From Bdellovibrionales bacterium (GTDB taxonomy: Bacteria > Bdellovibrionota > Bdellovibrionia > Bdellovibrionales > UBA1609): a DNA stretch of 7,514 nucleotides. The position numbers and the translations under genes were made by a program. Each line of letters starts with the position of its first letter. Within the stretch, counting starts at the first letter, position 1. The notes beneath the pieces were generated by a model. It had not been told where the DNA came from. It saw only the letters and a list, made by a program, of their open reading frames with translations, and did no database searches. Where the stretch lies: the NCBI GenBank assembly GCA_026648125.1, contig JAPKGD010000076.1:1-7514 (forward strand), given 5' to 3'. This document shows, piece by piece, positions 1 through 5,290 of the stretch.

Positions 1-465
1 ATCAAAGACTACATCCCCGAGACAAATCACGGTCAGCTATGGCGCCGAATGAAAAAGATGATGGGGCTCAATAACCAGGCTGCGGCCGAGAAGGAATTCC
101 AATCCCTCGCCAACTGGCTTTCCACCATCAGTCACGATGCCGAGAAATCGCTTAACGAGGCGGGCGCAGAGTTACTCACTGTTCATGCGCTCGGCCTCAC
201 AGGCGCCTTCCGCGGCTCGATGTCGAGTACCAACATCATCGAGTCCCTGATTGGTGTCGTGAAAGGAAAGGCGAAGAACGTCAAGAACTGGAATTACCAT
301 CCGACAACGAGTTCCAGGGTGAAGCGCGACAAAGCACTGCGATGGGCAGCAACCTCAATCCAAACTCACCGTCCAAAAATGCGCCGAGTGTATGGCGGAA
401 AGGAGCAGATGAATGTTCTTGTAAACAAATTGAATATGATTGACTCGATGAAGATCCCGGCTTAA
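1..465 (+). CDS. IS256 (mutator) family transposase, C-terminal part
   Basis: This is the C-terminal portion of a DDE transposase that would cut and paste its own insertion sequence. The reading frame is open from the first base of the window, so the N-terminus and the two catalytic aspartates lie outside; the ATG at 49 is internal. The segment STNIIES (codons at about 220-243) matches the family's conserved TN-IE signature that carries the catalytic glutamate. The following stretch, with NVKNW, ALRWAA and a final RRVYGGKEQMNVLV, matches the usual C-terminal layout of the mutator group. The stop is TAA at 463-465. A 6-bp inverted repeat (CCCGAT 477-482 with ATCGGG 499-504) follows, but I cannot place the terminal inverted repeat because the left end is missing. 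Whether the element is intact cannot be judged. The family assignment is recognition from sequence and is fairly secure. Confidence 0.85.
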   Translation: MKDYIPETNHGQLWRRMKKMMGLNNQAAAEKEFQSLANWLSTISHDAEKSLNEAGAELLTVHALGLTGAFRGSMSSTNIIESLIGVVKGKAKNVKNWNYHPTTSSRVKRDKALRWAATSIQTHRPKMRRVYGGKEQMNVLVNKLNMIDSMKIPA

Positions 466-538
466 CTAAACCAGAGCCCGATCAAACCCTAACGAAGTAT
501 CGGGACAAGTCCAGGCCGGAGCCGGCGAGTTTTCAAAA

Positions 539-805
539 ATGGATGTGGCTGTTCGTGAAGCGGCGATAGAGTATTTTGAACGAAAATTCGAAGACGGCCG
601 TGTACCCAAATTTGAATACGACGACATTTGGGGGCTTGAGCTAACTGATAATGTTTCTGACGAATGTCTTGTAACAGTTGCTGGAATGATTCAAGTTCCA
701 AGCCGTTACGGTTTAGCCACTTACGAATTCTGGGCCTGTGTAAACAAAGACACCAAAGACGGATACACCGCGGAGATCGTCGACGAGGAGATGGTTGGCG
801 ATTGA
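539..805 (+). CDS. small acidic hypothetical protein (88 aa)
   Basis: I do not recognise this protein. It is 88 residues and acidic, with an amphipathic helical start (EAAIEYFERKFEDG, about residues 7-20). A beta-rich body follows, with a segment reading VTVAGMIQVPSRYGLATYEFWACVN, interrupted here only by description: it begins near residue 45 and ends near residue 69. It ends in an acidic tail (EIVDEEMVGD). There is no signal peptide or membrane segment. The ATG at 539 has only a weak ribosome binding site (GAG at 527-529). The frame is open upstream to 470 with no better start, so it may be the remaining end of a longer gene damaged by the neighbouring insertion sequence. A longer minus-strand frame over the same bases (489-842) is arginine- and proline-rich and looks like a shadow. 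Coding status is likely but not certain. Confidence 0.5.
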   Translation: MDVAVREAAIEYFERKFEDGRVPKFEYDDIWGLELTDNVSDECLVTVAGMIQVPSRYGLATYEFWACVNKDTKDGYTAEIVDEEMVGD

Positions 806-977
806 GCTCGAATGAGCCGATCTTATTCTCTCCGTTCCCCAAATCGATATTTTTAGCCTTTAGAAAGCACTTCCTCGAGGCGCGACATTCTCATTGGACG
901 GGGCGTTCATTTGAACGTTGTAGTCCGCGAAAGAACATAATTAACAAACTGGGAAGGGGCCATTAAGGGCAAAAATT
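806..977. other. non-coding stretch left of the tRNA fragment
   Basis: I see no convincing gene here. Open frames crossing it (for example plus strand 664-966) have low-complexity, cysteine- and arginine-rich translations and no ribosome binding site. There is no clear terminator after the 88-residue gene. If the tRNA fragment to the right is an attachment site, this stretch is on the chromosomal (non-element) side of the junction. Confidence 0.4.
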
Positions 978-1040
978 TGGAGCGGGTGATGGGGCTCAAA
1001 CCCACGACCTTCGCCTTGGCAATCCGAGAAAGCCAAATTT
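973..1040. repeat. 8-bp inverted repeat flanking the tRNA fragment
   Basis: AAATTTGG at 973-980 is the exact reverse complement of CCAAATTT at 1033-1040, and the two bracket the tRNA-Gly fragment. A further small inverted repeat, AATTTC at 1036-1041 with GAAATT at 1051-1056, overlaps the right copy. Both could be recombinase or excisionase contact sites, but they are short and AT-rich, so chance is a real alternative. Confidence 0.3.
978..1022 (-). other. attachment site: 3' fragment of tRNA-Gly(GCC)
   Basis: Read on the minus strand, these 45 bases match the 3' part of a glycine tRNA piece by piece. They give the anticodon loop TTGCCAA (anticodon GCC), stem half GGCGA, variable AGGTC, T stem GTGGG/CCCAT around loop TTTGAGC, acceptor half CACCCGC, discriminator T and encoded CCA. 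The T loop has TTT where TTC is expected, and bases further 5' (plus strand 1023 onward) show no anticodon stem partner, D arm or 5' acceptor half, so this is not a working tRNA. A copy running from the anticodon loop to the 3' end is the classic footprint left by tyrosine-recombinase integration into a tRNA gene. Because such copies keep the tRNA orientation at the distal end, the inserted DNA should be at higher coordinates. The tRNA match is seen directly; the attachment-site role is inferred. Confidence 0.8.
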
Positions 1041-1103
1041 CCAAGTTTTTGAAATTCCACATGTTTCTTAATTAAATCAGATATTTAGACCTCAAAACGA
1101 GTG

Positions 1104-1139
1104 CGACCAAATTCGACCAAAAACGACCATTTTTGACCC
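1104..1139 (+). repeat. CGACCA array with 10-base period
   Basis: CGACCA occurs at 1104-1109, 1114-1119 and 1124-1129, and a diverged copy TGACCC follows at 1134-1139. The spacing is exactly 10 bases, about one DNA turn, so a protein could bind all copies on one face of the helix. The array lies about 80 bases inside the presumed element, next to the tRNA-derived attachment site. That placement fits arm-type integrase or excisionase binding sites; replication or partition iterons are the alternative. The repeats are direct observation and their role is inference. Confidence 0.6.
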
Positions 1140-1179
1140 CTCGTAGTACATCGGTGGACTATCGGGCTCAAAATTGAAT

Positions 1180-1216
1180 GACCTCCGGTCTGCTTTTTTT
1201 GCGGATTGCGGAGGTC
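1180..1216. repeat. inverted repeat with T8 in the loop
   Basis: GACCTCCG at 1180-1187 pairs with CGGAGGTC at 1209-1216 across a 21-base loop that contains a run of eight T (1193-1200). A competing pairing exists between GTGGAC (1154-1159) and GTCCAC (1214-1219). Because the T run sits in the loop and not after the stem, this is not a standard intrinsic terminator. It may be part of the same structured control or transfer region as the larger repeat to its right. Confidence 0.45.
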
Positions 1217-1256
1217 CACTCCTAAGTGCCTTGCAGTGACCTTCGGAATTTTTGGC

Positions 1257-1399
1257 GACCCGCCCCAAGTTTCGAGATTTGCAAGGTTAACAAAGTTTGT
1301 TTCCCCTCTTCGCCTACCTGACCACCCGCCCCCTACGTGGTCAGGTGGTCAGGTAGGACGGGGAAACAAATCAAAGAAGAACAAAACTTGGGGCGGGTC
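1257..1399 (+). repeat. 143-base nested inverted repeat, candidate oriT or attenuator
   Basis: Three pairs of perfect arms nest inside one another. The outer arms are 16 bp (1257-1272 with 1384-1399, GACCCGCCCCAAGTTT and its complement). The middle arms are 11 bp (1296-1306 with 1360-1370) and the inner arms are 14 bp (1313-1326 with 1344-1357). The right inner arm belongs to a tandem GGTCAGGT pair (1339-1346, 1347-1354), so the left arm can also pair one repeat unit earlier, giving two mutually exclusive folds. The outer stem is followed at once by T5 (1400-1404) and then the AGGAGG ribosome binding site of the relaxase-like gene. The structure could be the origin of transfer for the adjacent mobilisation genes, folding as single-stranded DNA. 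It could instead be a terminator or attenuator controlling them, or a small non-autonomous element. Geometry is seen directly; function is inferred. Confidence 0.75.
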
Positions 1400-1414
1400 T
1401 TTTTAGGAGGAACT

Positions 1415-2182
1415 ATGCAACTAGGACTTTTCGGACAGGGGCCCCAGAGCCAGCAGATCAACCCACTTGAAAGTGGGTTGAAGCTTACATCTAGAGATCA
1501 GGACATCATCGAATTTCTTTGTGAGATGCACTTTGCATCTCTCGACGAAATTCAGAAACGGTTTTTTAAAGGCACCGGAGGTGATGACAAAGAGGGTAGA
1601 AGGCGCTGGGCGCAGCGGCGACTGACTCAGCTTAGAGAGGTTGGACTATTAAAGTCAGAAAGGAACTTTCAAGTGGGCCGAAGCTTCTATCTTCCCACTG
1701 TTAAGGGCTACTTGGTCTGTGGCCATAGAACCCATTCTTTTGCTCTACCGCGACCCGTTGGCAGTATCGATATTCGCACATTCCGGCACGACTGGCTCCT
1801 GGTGAAAATTCGAGAGGCTTTTGAGGCAGAGAGGGGAGCGACTCAATGGCTCTCAGATCGGGTGCTTATGGTGAACCCTGAGGTCACCCAGGGGCTGCCA
1901 TCAGACAACATCCCAGACGCCATTTATAGCGATTCTGAGGGCAAGAGAGTGGCCTTCGAGCTTGAGCTCACACAGAAAGCTCGAACTCGATATGTGCAAA
2001 AGGTCCAGCGCTTTATCAAGTGGATCAGGGAGCGCCGAGGTCAGTTTGGGGCTGTGGATCGGGTGCACTACCTGGTTTCAAATAGTGCTGCTGAAAAGGC
2101 CTTAAGGGATCTGACTAAGATTCACCCCAACTACTTTCAAATTGAAAGCCTTGATCTAAGTCGGAAAGGGTGTGGCGCATGA
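1415..2182 (+). CDS. Replic_Relax/MOBC-type relaxase-like mobilisation protein
   Basis: This 255-residue protein resembles the Replic_Relax family, which I associate with the MOBC relaxases typified by CloDF13 MobC. These enzymes nick DNA at the origin of transfer using a restriction-endonuclease-like fold rather than the common HUH fold. Residues about 24-105 look like a winged helix, with SLDEIQKRFF followed by RRWAQRRLTQLREVGLL and the wing-like GRSFYLPTVKGYLV. The C-terminal half has a PD-(D/E)XK-like arrangement: P167-D168, then E182-x-E184 and K188, with a conserved-looking H125 in RTFRHDW. I chose ATG 1415 because a full AGGAGG lies at 1405-1410. A GTG at 1337 in the same frame sits inside the hairpin and has no ribosome binding site. 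The stop overlaps the next start (ATGA at 2179-2182), which points to translational coupling with the coupling protein. The family call is moderately secure and nicking activity is inferred. Confidence 0.72.
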   Translation: MQLGLFGQGPQSQQINPLESGLKLTSRDQDIIEFLCEMHFASLDEIQKRFFKGTGGDDKEGRRRWAQRRLTQLREVGLLKSERNFQVGRSFYLPTVKGYLVCGHRTHSFALPRPVGSIDIRTFRHDWLLVKIREAFEAERGATQWLSDRVLMVNPEVTQGLPSDNIPDAIYSDSEGKRVAFELELTQKARTRYVQKVQRFIKWIRERRGQFGAVDRVHYLVSNSAAEKALRDLTKIHPNYFQIESLDLSRKGCGA

Positions 2183-3459
2183 GACAGAAGGAAGGGGTAG
2201 AGATTGGAAAAGTCTCAGGGAGCTACTTTAAAAAGGAGGTTCTGACCGATGGGCAGCTCAATCACCACGTTCACGTGGTGGGAGCGTCAGGATTTGGCAA
2301 GACAGTGCTGCTTTCGCACATCATCAAGCAGCGAATCGAAAAGGGTTCAGGACTCCTCTTTATCGACCTCAAAGGCGACATTGAGACGATTATGAAGTTT
2401 TCTCGATACGCAATCGATAGTGGCAGGGCCGAGGATCTGATGTGCTTCTCGCTCTCTGATCCCAAGTACTGCTTAAGTTATAACCCGATCTCAGATGGCA
2501 CGGCCAATCAGATCCGCGACCGCATCATGCAGTCGCTCAACTGGTCCGAGGAGTACTACCGCAATCAATCGGCAAGTTACCTATTAAGGCTCCTCATCGT
2601 GCTCTGTTGGCTTCGCGACAGGGGGCGCATGGGATTGCACTTAGGCATAGTGCTGGCCGGGACATCCAACCTTGATTGGCTTGAGGGGTTAGCAGCTGAG
2701 GTGACTGAAGAGGATATGAAGGTGCGCAGGTGCTATGAGGAGTGTATCGAGTTCTTAAGGGCGGGGGAGAATTATAAAAGCCTTCAGGGGTTAAGGACCC
2801 AGCTTGAGTCGCTCCTTCTCGCTGACTTTGGCAGCCAACTGACGGAGTCCAAAGCCATCATCAATCTCTTTGATGCGGTCAATTCCAGCAAAATTGTGTT
2901 TATGTTTTTAGATTCCAGGCGCTACGGCGAGTCAGCAAGATCGCTCGGGCGATTTGTGCTCGAGGATCTAAAAGCTGCATCCGCAAGAGTCGATGCCGAG
3001 ATCGAAAAGGAGCACCGAAGGCCCTTTTCAGTGATCATTGATGAATTCGCCGATCTTGCTCAAGAGGACTTTATTGGCTTTCTCGACCGCGCACGTTCAT
3101 CCAAGATGAGTGTGGTGGTGGCTCACCAGGAGATCTGCGATCTTATGCGCATCAGTCCAGAGTTCGCCGGCCGCCTTATGGGTAACACCTCAACTCTTTA
3201 TGCATTCTTACAAAAGCGTCCTGAGAGTGCGGAGATGATCTCAGGCATTGCGGGCACTCGCCCCACCTGGAAGTCGACCTATCAGACGGAGCGCTGGGGC
3301 CCATTTGTGGTGAGTTCAGGTTCAGGCTCCAAGCGCGAGGTTGAGGAGTATGTAATTCACCCGAATCAGGTGAAGTCTCTTGGCGTGGGCAAATGTGTCT
3401 GCATTAAGAAGTACCCTAGCGCGAGAGCGTATGTGGTGGAGGTGGCTTATGAGGGGTAG
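2179..3459 (+). CDS. VirD4/TraD-type coupling ATPase (T4CP), soluble form
   Basis: This 426-residue ATPase resembles type IV coupling proteins, which link a relaxase-DNA complex to a conjugative secretion channel and pump the DNA. It has Walker A GASGFGKT at residues 35-42, followed by LLFIDLKGD at about 59-67. The TraD-like SYNPIS is at about 100-105, Walker B VIIDEFADL at 285-293 and a sensor-like VVVAHQ at 312-317. Unlike TraD or VirD4 it has no N-terminal membrane helices, and it is shorter than most, so it is probably cytosolic and dependent on partners. ATG 2179 is preferred: it overlaps the upstream TGA as ATGA and has GGAAAGGG at 2163-2170. The alternative GTG 2170 has worse spacing. 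Its pairing with the relaxase-like gene matches the two-gene MobB/MobC layout I recall for CloDF13. A HerA/FtsK-like ATPase of another role is possible but less likely in this context. Confidence 0.8.
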   Translation: MRQKEGVEIGKVSGSYFKKEVLTDGQLNHHVHVVGASGFGKTVLLSHIIKQRIEKGSGLLFIDLKGDIETIMKFSRYAIDSGRAEDLMCFSLSDPKYCLSYNPISDGTANQIRDRIMQSLNWSEEYYRNQSASYLLRLLIVLCWLRDRGRMGLHLGIVLAGTSNLDWLEGLAAEVTEEDMKVRRCYEECIEFLRAGENYKSLQGLRTQLESLLLADFGSQLTESKAIINLFDAVNSSKIVFMFLDSRRYGESARSLGRFVLEDLKAASARVDAEIEKEHRRPFSVIIDEFADLAQEDFIGFLDRARSSKMSVVVAHQEICDLMRISPEFAGRLMGNTSTLYAFLQKRPESAEMISGIAGTRPTWKSTYQTERWGPFVVSSGSGSKREVEEYVIHPNQVKSLGVGKCVCIKKYPSARAYVVEVAYEG

Positions 3460-3480
3460 GGGGAGCCTTAATCGAGGGCA

Positions 3481-3513
3481 TTGTTTTTCATTAAAAAGTA
3501 CTGTAAAATACAG
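3481..3513 (+). promoter_or_regulatory. promoter with palindromic operator for the toxin-antitoxin genes
   Basis: A sigma-70-like promoter reads TTGTTT (3481-3486), a 17-base gap, then TAAAAT (3504-3509), preceded by TG. The perfect palindrome CTGTA-AAA-TACAG (3501-3513) sits over the -10 box. That is where an autorepressing antitoxin or toxin-antitoxin complex would be expected to bind and block transcription. The predicted transcript start would be about 10-15 bases before the toxin ATG. The sequence fit is good; the repressor's identity (the XRE protein encoded downstream) is inferred. Confidence 0.65.
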
Positions 3514-3530
3514 AATTATGGGGCTGCCTG

Positions 3531-3815
3531 ATGAATAAGCCTAGAACTGAGGTCCTGATTGGGAAGGCGGCAGAAAAACAACTGAGGAAAGTGCCAAAGA
3601 GGATTAAAGAGGCACTCTTGCACTGGGTGGAGGCAGTAGGGCTAATGGGTGTTCGAGAAGTGCGAAAGCACCCGGGCTACCATGATGAGCCCCTCAAGGG
3701 TGAACGGATCGGGCAGAGATCGATTAGGCTCAGCCGATCCTATCGGGCTATATACATTGAGCGCATTGAGGGTGTTGAACTCTTAGTTATTGAGGTGAAC
3801 AAGCATGAGTACTAG
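3531..3815 (+). CDS. RelE/HigB-like type II toxin
   Basis: This is a 94-residue basic protein of the RelE/ParE toxin superfamily, most like HigB-type ribosome-dependent mRNA interferases. An N-terminal helical pair (KAAEKQLRKVPKRIKEALLHWV, about residues 12-33, broken here as two helices) leads into the beta-sheet core. The core has RSIRLSRSYR at 63-72 and the C-terminal EVNKHEY at 88-94. The basic residues and the final H-x-Y region are typical places for RNA contact and catalysis in the family. The gene precedes its partner and overlaps it by 11 bases, the toxin-first order usual in HigBA modules. The ribosome binding site is weak (GGGGC at about 3520-3524), which may keep toxin output low. 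On a mobile element such a pair would act as a stabilising addiction module. Family assignment is strong; the exact subfamily and RNA target are not determined. Confidence 0.85.
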   Translation: MNKPRTEVLIGKAAEKQLRKVPKRIKEALLHWVEAVGLMGVREVRKHPGYHDEPLKGERIGQRSIRLSRSYRAIYIERIEGVELLVIEVNKHEY

Positions 3816-4110
3816 GTCGTTGAAGAGAGTCCTTAATAAAGAGATTGGTCCTTTAACCTTTGGTAGTTTCTTGAGGTCGGCTCGCACTATGAAGGGGTTG
3901 ACCCAACAGAGGGCTGCAGAGCTATTAAAGATTAGCAAGTCAAACCTCTGCGACATCGAAAAGGGGCGACAAAACGTTAGTATTGAGCTTGCGGCCAAGA
4001 TCGCAAAGCGTCTTGGCTTCTCTGAAGCCCTAGCAGTCGAATGTACGGTGAGAGACGCTCTACGAAGAGCGGGCCTCAAAATCGAAGTGGAATTCAAGCA
4101 GGTTGGGTGA
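3805..4110 (+). CDS. XRE-family helix-turn-helix antitoxin (HigA-like)
   Basis: This 101-residue protein has an XRE/Cro-type helix-turn-helix at about residues 19-75. The recognition part is TQQRAAELLKISKSNLCDIE from residue 33, and the family's typical EKGR follows. It should bind and neutralise the toxin encoded just upstream and repress their shared promoter through the CTGTA/TACAG palindrome at 3501-3513. The start ATG 3805 lies inside the toxin gene, with GAGGTG at 3792-3797 and 7-base spacing, so the antitoxin has a much better ribosome binding site than the toxin. Overlap implies coupled translation. The C-terminus (LRRAGLKIEVEF) is a probable toxin-contact or dimerisation region. The helix-turn-helix assignment is strong and the antitoxin role rests on gene order and overlap. 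Confidence 0.87.
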   Translation: MSTRSLKRVLNKEIGPLTFGSFLRSARTMKGLTQQRAAELLKISKSNLCDIEKGRQNVSIELAAKIAKRLGFSEALAVECTVRDALRRAGLKIEVEFKQVG

Positions 4111-4133
4111 TGGGGTTTAGTGGGGAGTTGATT

Positions 4134-5051
4134 ATGGACAAACGACATTTGCCTGAACGTATTCATGGAGAGAGAATCTACTTGCAGAAGCATTCGCTGG
4201 AGCTCGCGCCAATCATGTTTGCCCATGTCGACAAAGATCGACAGCGCCTTCAGGGGTATATGCCTTGGGTTGATCTGACCCAAACAGTTGAAGACGAGAT
4301 TGCTTACATTAAGATGACTGAGGATCAGTGGTCAGATCACGAGGGTTATGATTACGGGATTTTCCGATCCAATAATGACTTCTATATGGGTAATATTGGG
4401 GTCCATACAATCAACTGGGCTCACGACAAATGTGAGTTTGGCTATTGGATACTGGGCGATTTTGAAGGTCGGGGGTACATGTCTGAAGCAGTTAAACTAC
4501 TTGAATCAGCTTGCTTTGAGATCGGATTCAATCGAATCGAAATTCGGTGTTCAGAATTAAACTTAAGGTCCGCCAATGTACCTATTCGCAACGGCTACCG
4601 CCTTGAGGGTTGCTTCCGTGAGGACGCCTTCGAGTTGGGAAAAAGGCGCAACACATTGATCTTTGCCAAACTAAAAAATCAAAAATCAGAATCATTGTCG
4701 GCATTTATAGGATTAGATTTTGTCTACCTTTTTGTGGGTGATATTGAGCAGAGCAAGAAATGGTATGCAAAGGTTTTTGGTCAGTCGCCAACAGTTGAGA
4801 TGGATAATTTTGTGGAGTTTCGACCCGGTGGATCGAGCGCATTATGCCTGCACCCTGCGGACGAAAAGTCACCTCTTGCCACGGGCGGGTCGGTTGGGTA
4901 TTGGAAAGTCGTAAACCTTGCGGCGACATTGAGGCACTTTACGGAAAACGGTGCCACGATCTATCGAGGGCCTCTCAAGATTCCTGATGGGACTTCGATC
5001 TGTCAAATCAAAGATCCATTTGGCAATGTCATTGGAATGGTGGGAGCATAA
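4134..5051 (+). CDS. GNAT N-acetyltransferase fused to a VOC domain
   Basis: This 305-residue protein joins two resistance-type folds. Residues about 1-182 form a RimJ/RimL-like GNAT acetyltransferase: the acetyl-CoA loop is EGRGYMSEA at 111-119, and NLRSANVPIRNGYRLEG at about 143-159 matches the family's closing motif. After a polar linker (NQKSESLSA, about 182-190), residues 192-305 form one VOC unit of the glyoxalase/bleomycin-binding superfamily. It opens with the strand LDFVYLFVGD and helix SKKWYAKVFG and ends in DPFGNVIGMVG. The positions that usually hold metal ligands (first strand His/Gln, final-strand Glu) appear as Tyr and Gly, so it may bind rather than convert a ligand. ATG 4134 has GGGGAG at 4122-4127; ATG 4110, overlapping the antitoxin stop as TGATG, is an alternative that adds 8 residues. 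Close spacing puts it in the toxin-antitoxin operon. Substrate unknown; self-protection against a small molecule is a guess. Confidence 0.8.
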   Translation: MDKRHLPERIHGERIYLQKHSLELAPIMFAHVDKDRQRLQGYMPWVDLTQTVEDEIAYIKMTEDQWSDHEGYDYGIFRSNNDFYMGNIGVHTINWAHDKCEFGYWILGDFEGRGYMSEAVKLLESACFEIGFNRIEIRCSELNLRSANVPIRNGYRLEGCFREDAFELGKRRNTLIFAKLKNQKSESLSAFIGLDFVYLFVGDIEQSKKWYAKVFGQSPTVEMDNFVEFRPGGSSALCLHPADEKSPLATGGSVGYWKVVNLAATLRHFTENGATIYRGPLKIPDGTSICQIKDPFGNVIGMVGA

Positions 5052-5155
5052 TGGTTGCATCCTTTTCGATTTTTCAATACCCAGGTCTTGCATTCTTCAT
5101 TAAATCAATTAATCTGACTCTGAGCTGTGAATCTGACACAGAAAAGGGGGTGCCT

Positions 5156-5206
5156 ATGATAAATCAACTCGTTCAATTCGGCAGCCTTCTTGTTTTTTCT
5201 TTCTAA
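5156..5206 (+). CDS. possible 16-codon leader ORF
   Basis: A short frame encodes MINQLVQFGSLLVFSF and has a strong ribosome binding site, AGGGGG at 5145-5150, five bases before its ATG. It is hydrophobic and phenylalanine-containing and ends in TAA inside a small hairpin. It could be a leader peptide affecting the downstream 101-residue gene, a small membrane peptide, or chance. The good ribosome binding site is the only real support. Confidence 0.3.
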   Translation: MINQLVQFGSLLVFSF

Positions 5207-5215
5207 TCAGAAAGA
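5198..5215 (+). promoter_or_regulatory. small hairpin at the end of the leader ORF
   Basis: TCTTTCT (5198-5204) and AGAAAGA (5209-5215) form a perfect 7-bp stem with the loop AATC. The leader ORF stop codon lies at the stem-loop junction, so ribosomes on the short frame would disturb it. The stem is AT-rich and no T run follows, so it is not a convincing terminator. A second weak hairpin upstream pairs CTGTG (5125-5129) with CACAG (5137-5141), and AATCTGAC is repeated at 5111-5118 and 5130-5137. Confidence 0.3.
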
Positions 5216-5290
5216 CTCGAATCTGCCATTCATAAAAATTAAATTTTAAAAAGATGGTTTGCGCTATGGCGTGAATCAAATGGAGTAATC

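Noticed and set aside
489..842. 117-residue minus-strand frame opposite the small acidic gene
   Set aside because: Arginine- and proline-rich translation of low plausibility, no ribosome binding site, and it mirrors a more protein-like plus-strand frame.
978..1055. Functional tRNA-Gly gene
   Set aside because: No D arm, anticodon stem partner or 5' acceptor half, and the T loop is altered; only the 3' part is present.
1104..1139. CRISPR array
   Set aside because: Repeat units are 6 bases at a 10-base period with no spacers; no cas genes are present.
1180..1216. Intrinsic terminator at the T8 run
   Set aside because: The T run lies inside the loop between the arms rather than after the stem on either strand.
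1206..1406. 66-residue plus-strand frame across the long inverted repeat
   Set aside because: It is simply the translation of the repeat arms, has no ribosome binding site, and is better explained by DNA/RNA structure.
1337..1414. Upstream GTG start for the relaxase-like protein
   Set aside because: The added 26 residues are encoded by the hairpin and lack a ribosome binding site, while ATG 1415 follows a full AGGAGG.
4041..4133. Earlier in-frame ATG for the GNAT-VOC protein
   Set aside because: ATG 4041 lies deep in the antitoxin gene with no ribosome binding site, and the added residues do not look like part of the GNAT fold.
3783..4283. 166-residue minus-strand frame
   Set aside because: It lies opposite the antitoxin and GNAT starts, whose frames have clear family motifs and ribosome binding sites.
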